Assembly (NCBI GenBank): GCA_024220505.1
Contig: JAKZZE010000032.1
Coordinates: 527,001 to 591,000, forward strand
DNA from: Rhizopus arrhizus
Taxonomy: Eukaryota; Mucoromycota; Mucoromycetes; Mucorales; Rhizopodaceae
DNA length: 64,000 nt
Direction: 5' to 3'
Shown: positions 42,829-52,845 of the stretch, one piece after another
Position numbering within the stretch: the stretch's first letter is position 1
Layout: every line of letters begins with the position of its first letter
Position numbers and translations under genes: made by a program
The notes under the pieces: model-generated
Database searches by the model: none
What the model was told of the DNA's origin: nothing
Seen by the model: only the letters and a program-made list of their open reading frames with translations

Positions 42829-42874
42829 CCGGACCGGGGAGTTGGTTGAGGGATTACGTCTTTCAGCTACGACA
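42829..42874. repeat. Terminal LTR remnant of the tRNA-Lys Ty3 family
   Basis: CCGGACCGGGGAGTTGG...GCTACGACA is a diverged copy of the last ~46 bp of the LTR at 43123-43168. It is cut at its left by CACTG element 5. The younger Ty3-like element is inserted just after it. Confidence 0.75.
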
Positions 42875-42878
42875 AAGT

Positions 42879-43168
42879 TGTCGTTGTTAACAATAGAACC
42901 AACCAATAGTAAGTCGAAATAAACAATAAAATAAGCTTGAACTTGTGTGGAAAGCTGTTCTTTATTTTTTACAAAACAATACAACTATTTATATGTTTTA
43001 TGATGAGGTCCAGAAATCTCTCGAATTTTCTCAATTGTCCCAGATAGCGGGGTTGTAATGAGAACAGGGTCTCAGGGACACCAGGGTCTCAACTTTTGTT
43101 CGGTCCGCACTACACGTGCTGTCCGGGCCGGGGAGTTGGGTAAGGGCTTACGTCCTTTAGCCACGACA
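42879..43168 (-). repeat. 3' LTR (290 bp) of the tRNA-Lys Ty3 element
   Basis: TGTCGTTG...CCACGACA. On the element strand it is preceded by the purine tract CTTGGGGGGGAGTGA (43169-43183), the plus-strand primer. The Gag-Pol frame runs on through the tract and about 32 codons into this LTR. Confidence 0.9.
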
Positions 43169-46100
43169 TCACTCCCCCCCAAGACTGTTGATCGCCTCTG
43201 ATCAACCTGAGAAGTGAATTCTCCAGCAGAAATACCACCAGGTGAACCAACCTCAGAACGCCAAGCAGCACGCGACACCGTAGGGTTGTACCAAGGCTCA
43301 TCAATTGATTCCGCCTTGACTTCCTTGAGACGATCAATATGGACCCAAGAGGGGTAGGGTTCACCACCAATGGACACTAATTTGTACACGTTAGTGACAT
43401 CATTCTTGCCGGTCACGATGAAGGGGCCCATCCAGTTGTACTCCAAACCATATTTTTGTTCGTTTCTCATCAAGACATGGTCACCAACTTCAAAATCCAC
43501 TTTCGTAATTGCAGCATCCCACTTGCTTTTATCATGTTCCGATACAGCGCGCATACGTTGTTCCGCTGCAGCACGGTTCTGACCTAAAGCTTCAAGTTCC
43601 CTTGCTGTATGTTCTGCGATTGTTCTAGGATCCTTAGCCAATTCGTCAGCCAAGTAAGGACGTAGTTCATCACCAGGCAGTACAGGTTCACGACCATAAA
43701 CCAAATAAAAAGGGGAGAAACCAGCAGACCTATGCTTCCGAATACGAGTCGCAAACAGCGCAGCGTCAACAAACTGATCCCAGATGTGAATTGCGCCATG
43801 GACATACTTCCGCAACATTGTTTTTAGTATGCCATTCAGACGTTCACATTTACCATTAGAGCGCGGGTGGAATGCCGATGTCATACGGTGAGTAATCTTA
43901 ACTCGCTCCGTATAATGCTTTACTAACTTGGACAAGAAGTTTGCACCACGATCTGTCACGATTTCACTAGGACATCCGAAACGCATCACAATTTCTTCAT
44001 ACAAAAAATCAGCCACTGCTTCTGCTGATGCTTCTGGAACTGCACGAGCAATGGGCCAGTTGGTAGAATAGTCAACCGCTGTTAGCAACCACCTGTTGCC
44101 GTTTTTGGTGGTTGGAAGCTCACCGATAAAGTCCAAGTGCCAGCGTGCAAAGGCAGGAGGAATCGTTAGAGGGACCATGGGAGCATGATGAGTGTTTTTG
44201 TTCGCACCAGCAGCCAATTGACATTGAGGACAATGTGAGAGCCAAGTTTGGATATCACTTTGCATGCTAGGCCACCACCAACGTCTTCGAAGTAACTCAT
44301 ATACGGTAGTTCTACCCGCATGACCAAACCCAGAATGGAATTTGTCGACCAGATCAGCACGACGGGAGAAAGGACAGAATTGAACTTCACAGGGCTTGTT
44401 GTCGATCATGACCTTACGCCACACTTGACCATCACGTACTACGAATTTCTCCTTGTTTTGCTGCAATCGACGTTTCATTGTGTCCGACATGTCAGAAGGT
44501 AAATCGATGCTATAATACTGTGGCCAGTCCGTCTCATGTATGTTATGCACGCTATAGAGGTAATTTGGTTCCATATTCTCGGTTTCAGCTGTACAACTTG
44601 GACCATCTCGTCGACTTAGAGCATCAGGCACGTTGTTTTCCTTTCCTGGCTTGTACTTGATGACCGGATCATACGTTTCGATTTCAGCAAGCCAACGGAC
44701 TAAACGAGGAGTAGGTTTCTTTTGCGATCGTAAGTACTGAAGAGGATTGTGATCAGTGAACACTACGTATTCTGAGCCATCGACAAAGCAACGCCAGGTG
44801 CGTAACGCATGAAGAATACCAATCAATTCTCGTTCCTGTGGTGGGTAGCCCCGTTCAGCCGCAGAGAGTTTCTTCGATTCAAACGCAATGGGATGCAATA
44901 GGCCACGTTCATCCTTTTGTAACAGTACCGCACCAACACCAAAGTCTGACGCATCCGTTTCAATAATAAACGGTTTGGACAAGTCAGGAGGCTGCAGTAC
45001 CGGAGCTGATGACATAAGTTCCTTTAGCTTTACAAAGGCAGCTTGACATTCTTGTGACCATTGGACTGGACGCTTCTTTGCACCCGTACCTTTCGTCAAA
45101 TCCGTCAACGGTGTAGCCACTGTAGAGAATCCAGGTATAAAACGACGGTAGTGGGAGCACAGACCAATGAACTGACGGACTTCCTGTACATTCGTAGGCT
45201 GGGGCCAGTCTTGAATAGCCTTCACTTTTGACGATGAAGGTAATATACCCTTTTCAGAGACTCGATAACCCAGGAATTCTACTTCACTCTTGTTGAATGT
45301 ACACTTCTTGGGGTTGGCGTAAAGTTTATGTTCTCTTAACTTGCTTAGTACTAATCGCAAATGCTCTTTGTGTTCCTCTGCTGTTTTGCTAAATATCAAG
45401 ATGTCGTCCAGGTATACCAAAACAAATTTATCCACGTAGTCTTGCAGTACATGATTCATCATCTTTTGAAACGTAGGAGGACTGTTAGTTAAACCAAAAG
45501 GCAGAACCAGAAACTCGTATGATCCATATCGTGTGTTGAAAGCAGTCTTGGGAACATCCTCGTCTCGGATGCGGACTTGGTGATAACCACTTTTAAGGTC
45601 GATACTGGAGAAATGTTTAGCACCACCTAACCGTTCCAGACATTCATCAATACGAGGCAGGGGAGTGTTGATTCGTTTTGTCAAAGAGTTGATGGCGCGG
45701 TAGTCAATGCACATTCGAAGTGACCCATCCTTTTTACGGACAAAGAGAACGGGTGCACCCCAAGGCGACGAACTAGGTCGGATCAGACCGACATCCATCA
45801 ATTCTTTCAACTGCTTTTGCAATTCATCTAGCTCCCGCGGGCTCATCTTAAACGGGGGCCGACTGATCGGCCTAGCATCACCTGTATCGATTACATGTTC
45901 AACAGTACGCACAGGAGGGAGACCAGGAGGCAAGTCATTGCGAAAGACATCTTGGAATTCAGAAATGATTGACCTTTCCAAATTAGAGTTGCCATTTTTG
46001 CATTCGCTTGTCGACCGCCCATTATCTACGAGATGTACTAGGTACAGTTCGTCCACTTGTTGCTTCCTCGTACTTCGCTGCAATTGACGTTTGGATATCA

Positions 46101-47604
46101 AATAAACAAAGTCTTGATCACCATTACCGATCGTAGAGTCAGCCATATCATCACAAGGAGTCAAAAGCACATTACCCTTTTCTTCATCGACCAGTTTCCA
46201 AGAGCTAGTGGACCAATTTGGAATTGGCTTAGCTTGTTGAAACCACTGCTGGCCCAAGATGAGATCGAACTTCATATCGAATACGTATGCTTGTACGTGG
46301 TAGGGGATTTGTCGAGCCCTCAATTCGAATTCCACCTTCTTGTCAATGGGCATTACGTGACCACCAGCCGTTTCCACTTCACGAGATGACCGTAAGGAAG
46401 ACATCTTCATAGAGCTGTTCACCAATTTAGGAGATATGTAATTTGCACTTGCACCTGTATCTAGCAGAACCTTCACTTTGCGACACTTATCAGCATTGTT
46501 ATTATCACATAAGACAAACTCATACAAGGGCAAATCGGATTCTTTATTATTATTGAGATTTAACAAATGATCATGGTCTCGTGCCAAGAATTCATCATCT
46601 CCATCCAAATCAGGAGCGTCCATCTTGTTATCACTGCACTCACAATGCTTGACAGGCTTGATACAATTTATAGTACGGCGCTGACGAGAAGAACCTGACC
46701 CAGCTGTTCTTGAATTTCCAGCCTTTCGCCAGGTAGGGCACTCGGACTTGACATGTCCTATGCCTTGGCATCCATAGCACCGGATCTGTCTTCGACCATT
46801 GTTGGAGCGCTCGAAATTTTTACGACCTTTGCCATTAAAAGCGGTGGAGATGGCATTCAGTACCTGTCGAATTGAATCCAGATCCATTGGGTCTTCACCG
46901 TTACCGGGGGCACCAAGAGGAGAACCACGAGCGAAAGGATTACCGGCAGGAGTATGTACAACAGGGGCAGAAGCCATTTCGCCGTCGTTCCTTGCCGCTT
47001 CGATAGCTAGAGCCATGGATTCCGCTGACTCCAAGGAATGAGGGAATCTAGAACGTACCAGAACCCGTAGATCAGGCTTCAACCCGCGCACAAAGCGATC
47101 CAACGCATCACCCGCAGACATATCAGGTATTTGCAATTGAAGGCTGCGAAACTCACTAATATATCTTGCGACGGTGGAGTGTTGCGATAGTATAGCCAAT
47201 TTATCACGAGCCGCCTGAGTAGAGTTTACGGGTCTAAACTCATTCTCAAAAGCGAACTTGAATGCAGACCAGTCGGATGGGGGTACACGGCTAGCCTTTA
47301 ATTGATTCCACCATATTAAGGCATCATCACGGAGCAGTGTAACAGCAAATGAAACTTTTTCTTTTTCTTTCAAGGGCACCAATTCGAAATAGCACTCCAA
47401 AGAGCCTAACCAACTTGCTACAGCGATAGCAGAGCGATCACCCCTGAATACATCCGGTTCACGTACCCTTATCGATTGCGAACTTTTAGATGACAAGGCA
47501 AGGAGCAACTTTTCCAATACTGCCTTGTCTACATAGACACCATTGCCTTCACCGGGTCCAGGAGGGTTACCCATATCAATATCTTCTTCAATTACACCAG
47601 ACAT
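43072..47604 (-). CDS. Gag-Pol polyprotein of the tRNA-Lys Ty3 element (1,510 aa, intact)
   Basis: Start ATG 47604, about 80 bp after the 5' LTR. In order: capsid-like Gag (WLGSLECYFELVP, residues ~65-200); CCHC knuckle CYGCQGIGHVKSEC (~275); protease LLDTGASANYIS (~385); RT with SPWGAPVLFVRKKDG, LPFGLTNSPPTFQ and YLDD (~750); RNase H IETDASDFGVGAVL, ERELIGILHAL and FTDHNPLQYL; integrase HHCC (HSGFGHAG ... CPQCQ), core AVDYSTNW, VTDRGANF, NGKCERLN (DD35E); and MGPFIVTGK as GPY module. No chromodomain. No stop or shift, and gag and pol are fused in one frame, unlike the 23.5-kb element. It may be active. Confidence 0.95.
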   Translation of the reverse strand: MSGVIEEDIDMGNPPGPGEGNGVYVDKAVLEKLLLALSSKSSQSIRVREPDVFRGDRSAIAVASWLGSLECYFELVPLKEKEKVSFAVTLLRDDALIWWNQLKASRVPPSDWSAFKFAFENEFRPVNSTQAARDKLAILSQHSTVARYISEFRSLQLQIPDMSAGDALDRFVRGLKPDLRVLVRSRFPHSLESAESMALAIEAARNDGEMASAPVVHTPAGNPFARGSPLGAPGNGEDPMDLDSIRQVLNAISTAFNGKGRKNFERSNNGRRQIRCYGCQGIGHVKSECPTWRKAGNSRTAGSGSSRQRRTINCIKPVKHCECSDNKMDAPDLDGDDEFLARDHDHLLNLNNNKESDLPLYEFVLCDNNNADKCRKVKVLLDTGASANYISPKLVNSSMKMSSLRSSREVETAGGHVMPIDKKVEFELRARQIPYHVQAYVFDMKFDLILGQQWFQQAKPIPNWSTSSWKLVDEEKGNVLLTPCDDMADSTIGNGDQDFVYLISKRQLQRSTRKQQVDELYLVHLVDNGRSTSECKNGNSNLERSIISEFQDVFRNDLPPGLPPVRTVEHVIDTGDARPISRPPFKMSPRELDELQKQLKELMDVGLIRPSSSPWGAPVLFVRKKDGSLRMCIDYRAINSLTKRINTPLPRIDECLERLGGAKHFSSIDLKSGYHQVRIRDEDVPKTAFNTRYGSYEFLVLPFGLTNSPPTFQKMMNHVLQDYVDKFVLVYLDDILIFSKTAEEHKEHLRLVLSKLREHKLYANPKKCTFNKSEVEFLGYRVSEKGILPSSSKVKAIQDWPQPTNVQEVRQFIGLCSHYRRFIPGFSTVATPLTDLTKGTGAKKRPVQWSQECQAAFVKLKELMSSAPVLQPPDLSKPFIIETDASDFGVGAVLLQKDERGLLHPIAFESKKLSAAERGYPPQERELIGILHALRTWRCFVDGSEYVVFTDHNPLQYLRSQKKPTPRLVRWLAEIETYDPVIKYKPGKENNVPDALSRRDGPSCTAETENMEPNYLYSVHNIHETDWPQYYSIDLPSDMSDTMKRRLQQNKEKFVVRDGQVWRKVMIDNKPCEVQFCPFSRRADLVDKFHSGFGHAGRTTVYELLRRRWWWPSMQSDIQTWLSHCPQCQLAAGANKNTHHAPMVPLTIPPAFARWHLDFIGELPTTKNGNRWLLTAVDYSTNWPIARAVPEASAEAVADFLYEEIVMRFGCPSEIVTDRGANFLSKLVKHYTERVKITHRMTSAFHPRSNGKCERLNGILKTMLRKYVHGAIHIWDQFVDAALFATRIRKHRSAGFSPFYLVYGREPVLPGDELRPYLADELAKDPRTIAEHTARELEALGQNRAAAEQRMRAVSEHDKSKWDAAITKVDFEVGDHVLMRNEQKYGLEYNWMGPFIVTGKNDVTNVYKLVSIGGEPYPSWVHIDRLKEVKAESIDEPWYNPTVSRAAWRSEVGSPGGISAGEFTSQVDQRRSTVLGGSDVVAKGRKPLPNSPARTARVVRTEQKLRPWCP

Positions 47605-47670
47605 AGTTAAACCAGGTAAGTTATTATCAGAGACTTGCGATACAGAACAAAAAATACTATTTTAATCAAA

Positions 47671-47682
47671 CATATGCTACCA
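47671..47682 (-). promoter_or_regulatory. Primer binding site, initiator-tRNA-like
   Basis: On the element strand TGGTAGCATATG follows the 5' LTR after 2 nt. TGGTAGC would pair with a GCUACCA tRNA end as in initiator Met of several fungi. The match beyond seven bases was not tested. Confidence 0.55.
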
Positions 47683-49519
47683 GTTGTCGTTGTTAACAAT
47701 AGAACCAACCAATAGTAAGTCGAAATAAACAATAAAATAAGCTTGAACTTGTGTGGAAAGCTGTTCTTTATTTTTTACAAAACAATACAACTATTTATAT
47801 GTTTTATGATGAGGTCCAGAAATCTCTCGAATTTTCTCAATTGTCCCAGATAGCGGGGTTGTAATGAGAACAGGGTCTCAGGGACATCAGGGTCTCAACT
47901 TTTGTTCGGTCCGCACTACACGTGCTGTCCGCACTGCAAATAATTGGAGATATTAAACGTTGTTTTTTAGCATAAATGAGCGCAAATACGCGAAAGTTAA
48001 CGCAAATCAACGGAATTTTATTGCTGTTTTAAACGTTTTTCGCGGCAGTTCATTAAGCGTTTAATATCTTTTAAGCAAGCAAGAGGAGGTCGTTTAGCAT
48101 TCTCTTACCAAAACATTTTTTACGCTTTAATCAACACTAGTCAACGGTTGAGCAACGAATGATACGTTTTAAAACATTACTTTATATGTCTTTTTGTTCT
48201 TTTATCGACCGCTCATATTGCCTAATATACTTCTTCATCGAACACTCATATTGCCTTATATACTTCTTTGTTGACCACTTATATTGCCTTATATATTTCT
48301 TTATTGACCACTCATATAGCTTATATACTTCTTTATGAACCACTTATATAGCTTTATATACTTCTTTATTGGCCATTCATATTGCAATAAATATTGCTTT
48401 ATATACACAAAAAATAGGTATTTGGTTTATAAAAAACAGCTTTTTTTTTATTTAAATAAAATAACAATAACAATACATGGTATTTCTTTGCTAGTAGCGT
48501 TTTAAAAGTGTAATTGACTTACCTAATGTCATCAGGATAGCAGCATCTAATCTAAAAATACATCAATTAATCTCGTGGAACTCAAAAAAAAAATTTTAAA
48601 AAAAAAAGCCAAGCTCAAGGATTCAGAGACACAAGGATTCGAGGACTTGGGCACTCAAAGCAAAAGAAAAAACATCAGTACTTAAGAACCAAAGCAAAGA
48701 CAGAAAAGAGATAGACGAGGCCAAAGCAAAGCAGCATTCATCTATAATAGTTATTAGCTATCGTGTATATATAATGAAAGTAATAGTACCTTTATTTAGA
48801 TGGGCTAAGAGAAAAACCTTGCTAAGCTTTACCAACAAGTATAAAAAAAAAGGAAGCAGAACGCATCTATAGTAAATATTAGCTATCGAGTATATAGTAA
48901 AAGTAATAGTACCTTGCTTTAGATAGACCATGAGATAAAAAAAAAGAAAAAAAAAGACACCAGCCAAGCTTATAGCAACAAGTAAAAAAAGAAGCAATGA
49001 TAATCCTGGAAGAGACTTTATAAAGACCATTTAAACTATAAAGAAAGCAACCAACACAAATTTACTAAAGAACAAATACCATAAGAATAGAAATAGAATA
49101 TATATAATGTTAAGAACTTACCTTTTAGAAAGAATTGTTTTTTTTAAAAAAAAAAAAAAGAAGAAAAAAAAAAGGAAAAAAAAAAGGAAAAAAAAAGGAA
49201 AAAAAGTACATTTTTTATAACTCATTTTACATGGGTTACAATTACCCATTAACGGTTAACAATAAGTTTTCTTTAACACTGTTTAACTATTGAAACATTC
49301 AGAGAGGCTATTCATAAACAGTTTAAATTCTTTTTTTTTTTATTTAAATGTAATATCTTTAACACCAAAGACTTTTTTTCTTTGCTTCTTTTGTAAAATA
49401 AATGAAAGTATCACCTTGTTTTGTACTCATCTTCAATTTATTTTGTACCCCTGTTTTTTCTTTTTTTTTTTTCTTTTTTTTTCCTTTTTTTTTTTTCCTT
49501 ATATAATTTGTTTTAAAAA

Positions 49520-50767
49520 ATGTCTCGTCGTGCTGCCACCCCCATCAACGTTCCCAGTAATGCCCCTAAAAGGGCAAGAATATCTTCAAGCATTACTGGA
49601 TCATCATCCACTGTTGTCCCGTCCTCTTCTCCTGCTCCCACTGCTGTTGCGTCTTTTGACAGCTTTGAGCCTTCTCGCCTGCAAGGCGCAGTTGGCTCTT
49701 CTGCAAATGGCCAAACCCTTGAGGCCATCTTTGCTCAGATGCAGCAGCAGGAGCAGATTCAACGCCGACAGGAGGAGAATCAACGTCGGCAGGAGCTGAA
49801 GATTGAGCAGTTAACGCAATTGCTGCAACAACAGCAACAAGGGCAGCAACAGCAGCAGCAGCCTCCACAGCAGCCTCCACAGCAGCAACCTTCTGAGGTC
49901 AAAGAGAATAAGGCCTCGACAAGTGTAATTTGAATTTAAAAGCTAAATTAGCATGTGCAAAATAATAACTAAATTTTTGTTTTACCCTTTTTGAAATATA
50001 GGCTTTCATATTGAAGTACTACAAAGAGCATCTGGTCCCTCGGGGTATCACCTTTGACCTGAAGGAGGTCTTGCGCTACAAGCAAAACGCAAAGGTCAGA
50101 GATTTGCTTGTAGCAGCTGCCAAGAAGGAGCCATTTTCTGCTGGCATTACTGTTTCTGACATGCGCAGCATGGTCAGAAACAAATTCAACTACATGGTGA
50201 GAGAAAGTAAGGGGCTGACGGCTACGTCAGAAGAATCAACGCGTCGTAGTCGTGTGCATGCAGTAAGTAATTAATATTGGAAAATTGAAATATATAGTGT
50301 TTGAAGTACTTACATTACTTCTTTACATTAGAAGCTCGCCATGAGGCGAAATGCTTACAATGCAGCCCCAGAGGAATTTGAAGCTCGTTTTCCTTTTGGA
50401 AAAAAGCTTCTGATAGCCGATTGGACCTCAGAGGAAGAAGATGGCCCTGAGGATGAACATGGTCCTGTGTTTGTGGTAAAAAGACCACTCTTTCGAAGTA
50501 AAGCAGTAAGTAGTATTTTTGTTATAGTATTTATTTTCTAATATACCTTTAATTAATCTACAGGTGGACGAATTCCATGCTTCTCTTCAAAAAGCATGGA
50601 GAGATTCCTTGTCGAAAAAAGGCACTATCAATAGAACAAGAAGGGTGGTGGACTACTTCGACAAGGAGTTCCCCACAAACCTTGACCATGAGGATTATCC
50701 CTCTTGGGCCTTTTCTTCTCCTGGCCTTGGCTTTTCCTCTTCTGCTGCTGCTAATCCTATGCAGTAA
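49520..50767 (+). CDS. CACTG-transposon accessory protein, family 1, element 2 copy (4 exons, 347 aa)
   Basis: Exons 49520-49924, 50002-50262, 50332-50505 and 50564-50767, all phase 0. The uninterrupted 69-nt second intron proves the splice model used for 9145-12021. The protein is almost identical to that copy, with small changes near the N terminus (RRAATPINV) and in the Gln run. It is kept open in an element that lost its transposase, which suggests that the protein still helps the element, perhaps by binding its ends (inference). Same unrecognised conserved module, acidic WTSEEEDG and VVDYFDKEF tail. Confidence 0.85.
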
Positions 50768-50954
50768 GCGTTTACTTTCTCTTTTCTCTTTCCCCCTCTC
50801 TTTTTTTTTTTTTTTTTTTTTTTTTGCTGCCTCTTTTGTTGTCTGTACAAATTGAATAAAAATTTCAAAAAAAAATAACAATAATAGTCTATTGAATGAT
50901 TCTTTAGTAAAATAAATAATAATAATAAAAGAATGTTTGAATAATTTAGCATAG

Positions 50955-51108
50955 TTGTTACATATAAATTCTTCTTGGCAGAGCGAGAGTAAGAAGGTGA
51001 TTATCAACATATGGACATATAGCAACAGGGTTGAAAATCATGTAAATTGTAAGTATATTGTTGCTTGTAACTGGATCAAATTGATTCTTCCACACTTGGA
51101 TGCCAGTA
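50955..51108 (-). pseudogene. Remaining 3' end of the transposase in element 2
   Basis: About 150 bp match the C-terminal transposase codons of element 1 (12210-12355) and then stop at the deletion junction. Confidence 0.75.
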
Positions 51109-52476
51109 GTAGCGTTCATTTCAAAAAAAAAAAAATATTCAGGATTTAGTAGAGGAATAAGATAGAAAAAAATGCATGATCAAAAAAAACTAAAGCAAAT
51201 ATACTAAATTTGGATGTCGGTTCTTAAACAGTAACAGTTTTACGTGTTCTAAAGAAATTTTTTTTTCCCTTGTTTTGTTTCAGAGAACATATTTAACATT
51301 GAAGATACGAAAGATAAAAAAGAAAGCTCAAGTATTGGTCATATGTAAGTTTATAAAAAAAAGGTAATAACCAAGTCTAATGTCAGTTTCTTTTTTTTTT
51401 CCATTAGGAATTCCTAATGGGTCACATTCGGATGACGAACATGAACCTCATGAGCAAAGTTGTTCTTTTTAACACGATAAAGCTATAAGAATATCAAACT
51501 TTTATTGTTGCTTGTTGTTAAAAAGCTGTTTTTGATAAAGTTGGTAATGTTGACATCTCTAATGGCTAATGGCTAATGGCAAATTACACCAATGTGCAAA
51601 CATAAAGTAAGTAATGAACCAGTATAAGCTTAAAAACATATATTCTTTTATATTATTTGTCATAAAAAATAATAAAGCAATCTATTTACTTAAAAAACAA
51701 AAACGCTGTGCTTGTATCTGTCAATTATAACTGCCTTGTAATAAGATGTTATCAAAGCTTCTTTATTTTTTATTCTTTTTAGAATATACAAGTATTCTTT
51801 TGTTATAACATAAAAGCATTTGCATTTTTATAAAACATGTTTACTGTTAGATTATTATTTTCATTTGAATAAGGAACTTTTTATTGCTATGCTCTCTTTT
51901 TTTTTTTTTTTTCACTAGGTCTTTTTTTTAACTTTGTCTTTTTTTTTATTTTCTTTTTTTTTACTAAACGCAACTATTTTGTTACGTTCTGTTACATGTT
52001 TCTAATGAACTAAGCTAAAAATCACAGACTGCCTTCCTATTATGTATTTTTCTGATCAAAATAATCGCAGAGTGCTTTTGATATCCGCATTTTGCCCTCA
52101 AAAATAAAAAAAAGAAAATATCGGTCTTTCAACGATAGAGGAGAACAGGCTTTCCAAAAAAAGACTATTTGAAAAAGAAAAAGACACTTTTTTAAAGCAT
52201 GAATAACTCTATGAATATTTACCCTACAAAAAAATTAATAAGATTGTTAAATTTCTTTATTTTTTTCGCATCTAAATCTTCTTTCAAAATTCAAAAAGGT
52301 GCAATACAGAGTATTTTAATTTTTTTCGTTTACTCAAAGGTATTCAAATCGTTGATTTTTTGATGTTAGCAATGATTGTCAATGACTGAGAACGCTGAAA
52401 ATCACCAATTATTTGCAGTGCCGGGCCGGGGAGTTGGGTAAGGGCTTACGTCCTTTAGCCACGACAAAGTATACTT

Positions 52477-52549
52477 GCCCGGCTAGCTCAATCGGTAGAG
52501 CGTGAGACTCTTAATCTCAAGGTTGGGGGTTCGGCCCCCCCGTCGGGCT
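52477..52549 (+). tRNA. tRNA-Lys (CTT)
   Basis: 73 nt: acceptor GCCCGGC/GTCGGGC (one G-T), D arm GCTC...GAGC, anticodon stem TGAGA/TCTCA with loop CTCTTAA (anticodon CTT), T arm GGGGG/CCCCC with loop TTCGGCC. The nearest T-run lies ~70 nt downstream (52633), so termination may be inefficient. A Ty3-like LTR ends 10 bp upstream. 52550-52701 holds nothing that I recognise except the segment at 52660-52700 shared with 31219-31258. Confidence 0.95.
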
Positions 52550-52701
52550 GCACCATCGAACATCTTATTGCGATACACTAAAGCTTCCGTACTATGAAGC
52601 GGTGTCAACACATGTCACATCTTTTGATTCTATTTTTGGTATGTTAAACAATGTGTCATGTTGTAACACGAACAATGATTTAGTCCCCGATACAAACATG
52701 T

Positions 52702-52845
52702 TGTAACGAAAATGGTAATAAGGATACACAGAGATTAGCCGAGTCAAGTCAGAAAGATAAAAAAAGTTAAAAATATAAAAAAAGTCAAAAAAATAAGAAA
52801 AGCTAAAAAGAAAACAAAAAAAAAAATATTATTCATATATATATA
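52702..52845 (+). repeat. Truncated LTR (5' ~144 bp), 23.5-kb Ty3 family
   Basis: It starts TGTAACGAAAATGG, has a shortened A-rich middle, and stops in the (AT)n tract where mariner-like copy D begins. The remainder is absent beyond it, as at 32639-32792. Confidence 0.8.

Larger units (their letters stand above)
47932..52420. mobile_element. Family-1 CACTG element 2 (4.5 kb, transposase deleted)
   Basis: Left end CACTGCAAATAATTGG, right end CCAATTATTTGCAGTG, 3-bp duplication CCG. The left arm (47932-49519) has the AAACG repeats, the 33-bp repeats (48190-48410) and two 120-bp units. The accessory gene is intact. The transposase is deleted: sequence matching element 1 up to ~12350 joins directly to ~16655 at about 51108. 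The right arm (51110-52420) is noncoding except for a decayed exon pair at 51284-51344 and 51408. Confidence 0.92.
42879..52466 (-). mobile_element. Ty3/gypsy-like element with intact Gag-Pol, next to tRNA-Lys
   Basis: LTRs 42879-43168 and 47685-52466 (the latter split by element 2) share TGTCG...CGACA ends; I noticed one difference (43081/47886 region) over about 250 bp. 4-bp duplication AAGT at 42875-42878 and 52467-52470. Without the insertion it is about 5.1 kb. One 1,510-codon ORF lies on minus. The right edge is 10 bp upstream of the tRNA-Lys 5' end. Confidence 0.93.
47685..52466 (-). repeat. 5' LTR of the tRNA-Lys Ty3 element, split by CACTG element 2
   Basis: 47685-47931 plus 52424-52466 rebuild an LTR matching 42879-43168. 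The break carries CCG on both sides (47929-47931, 52421-52423). Confidence 0.92.
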
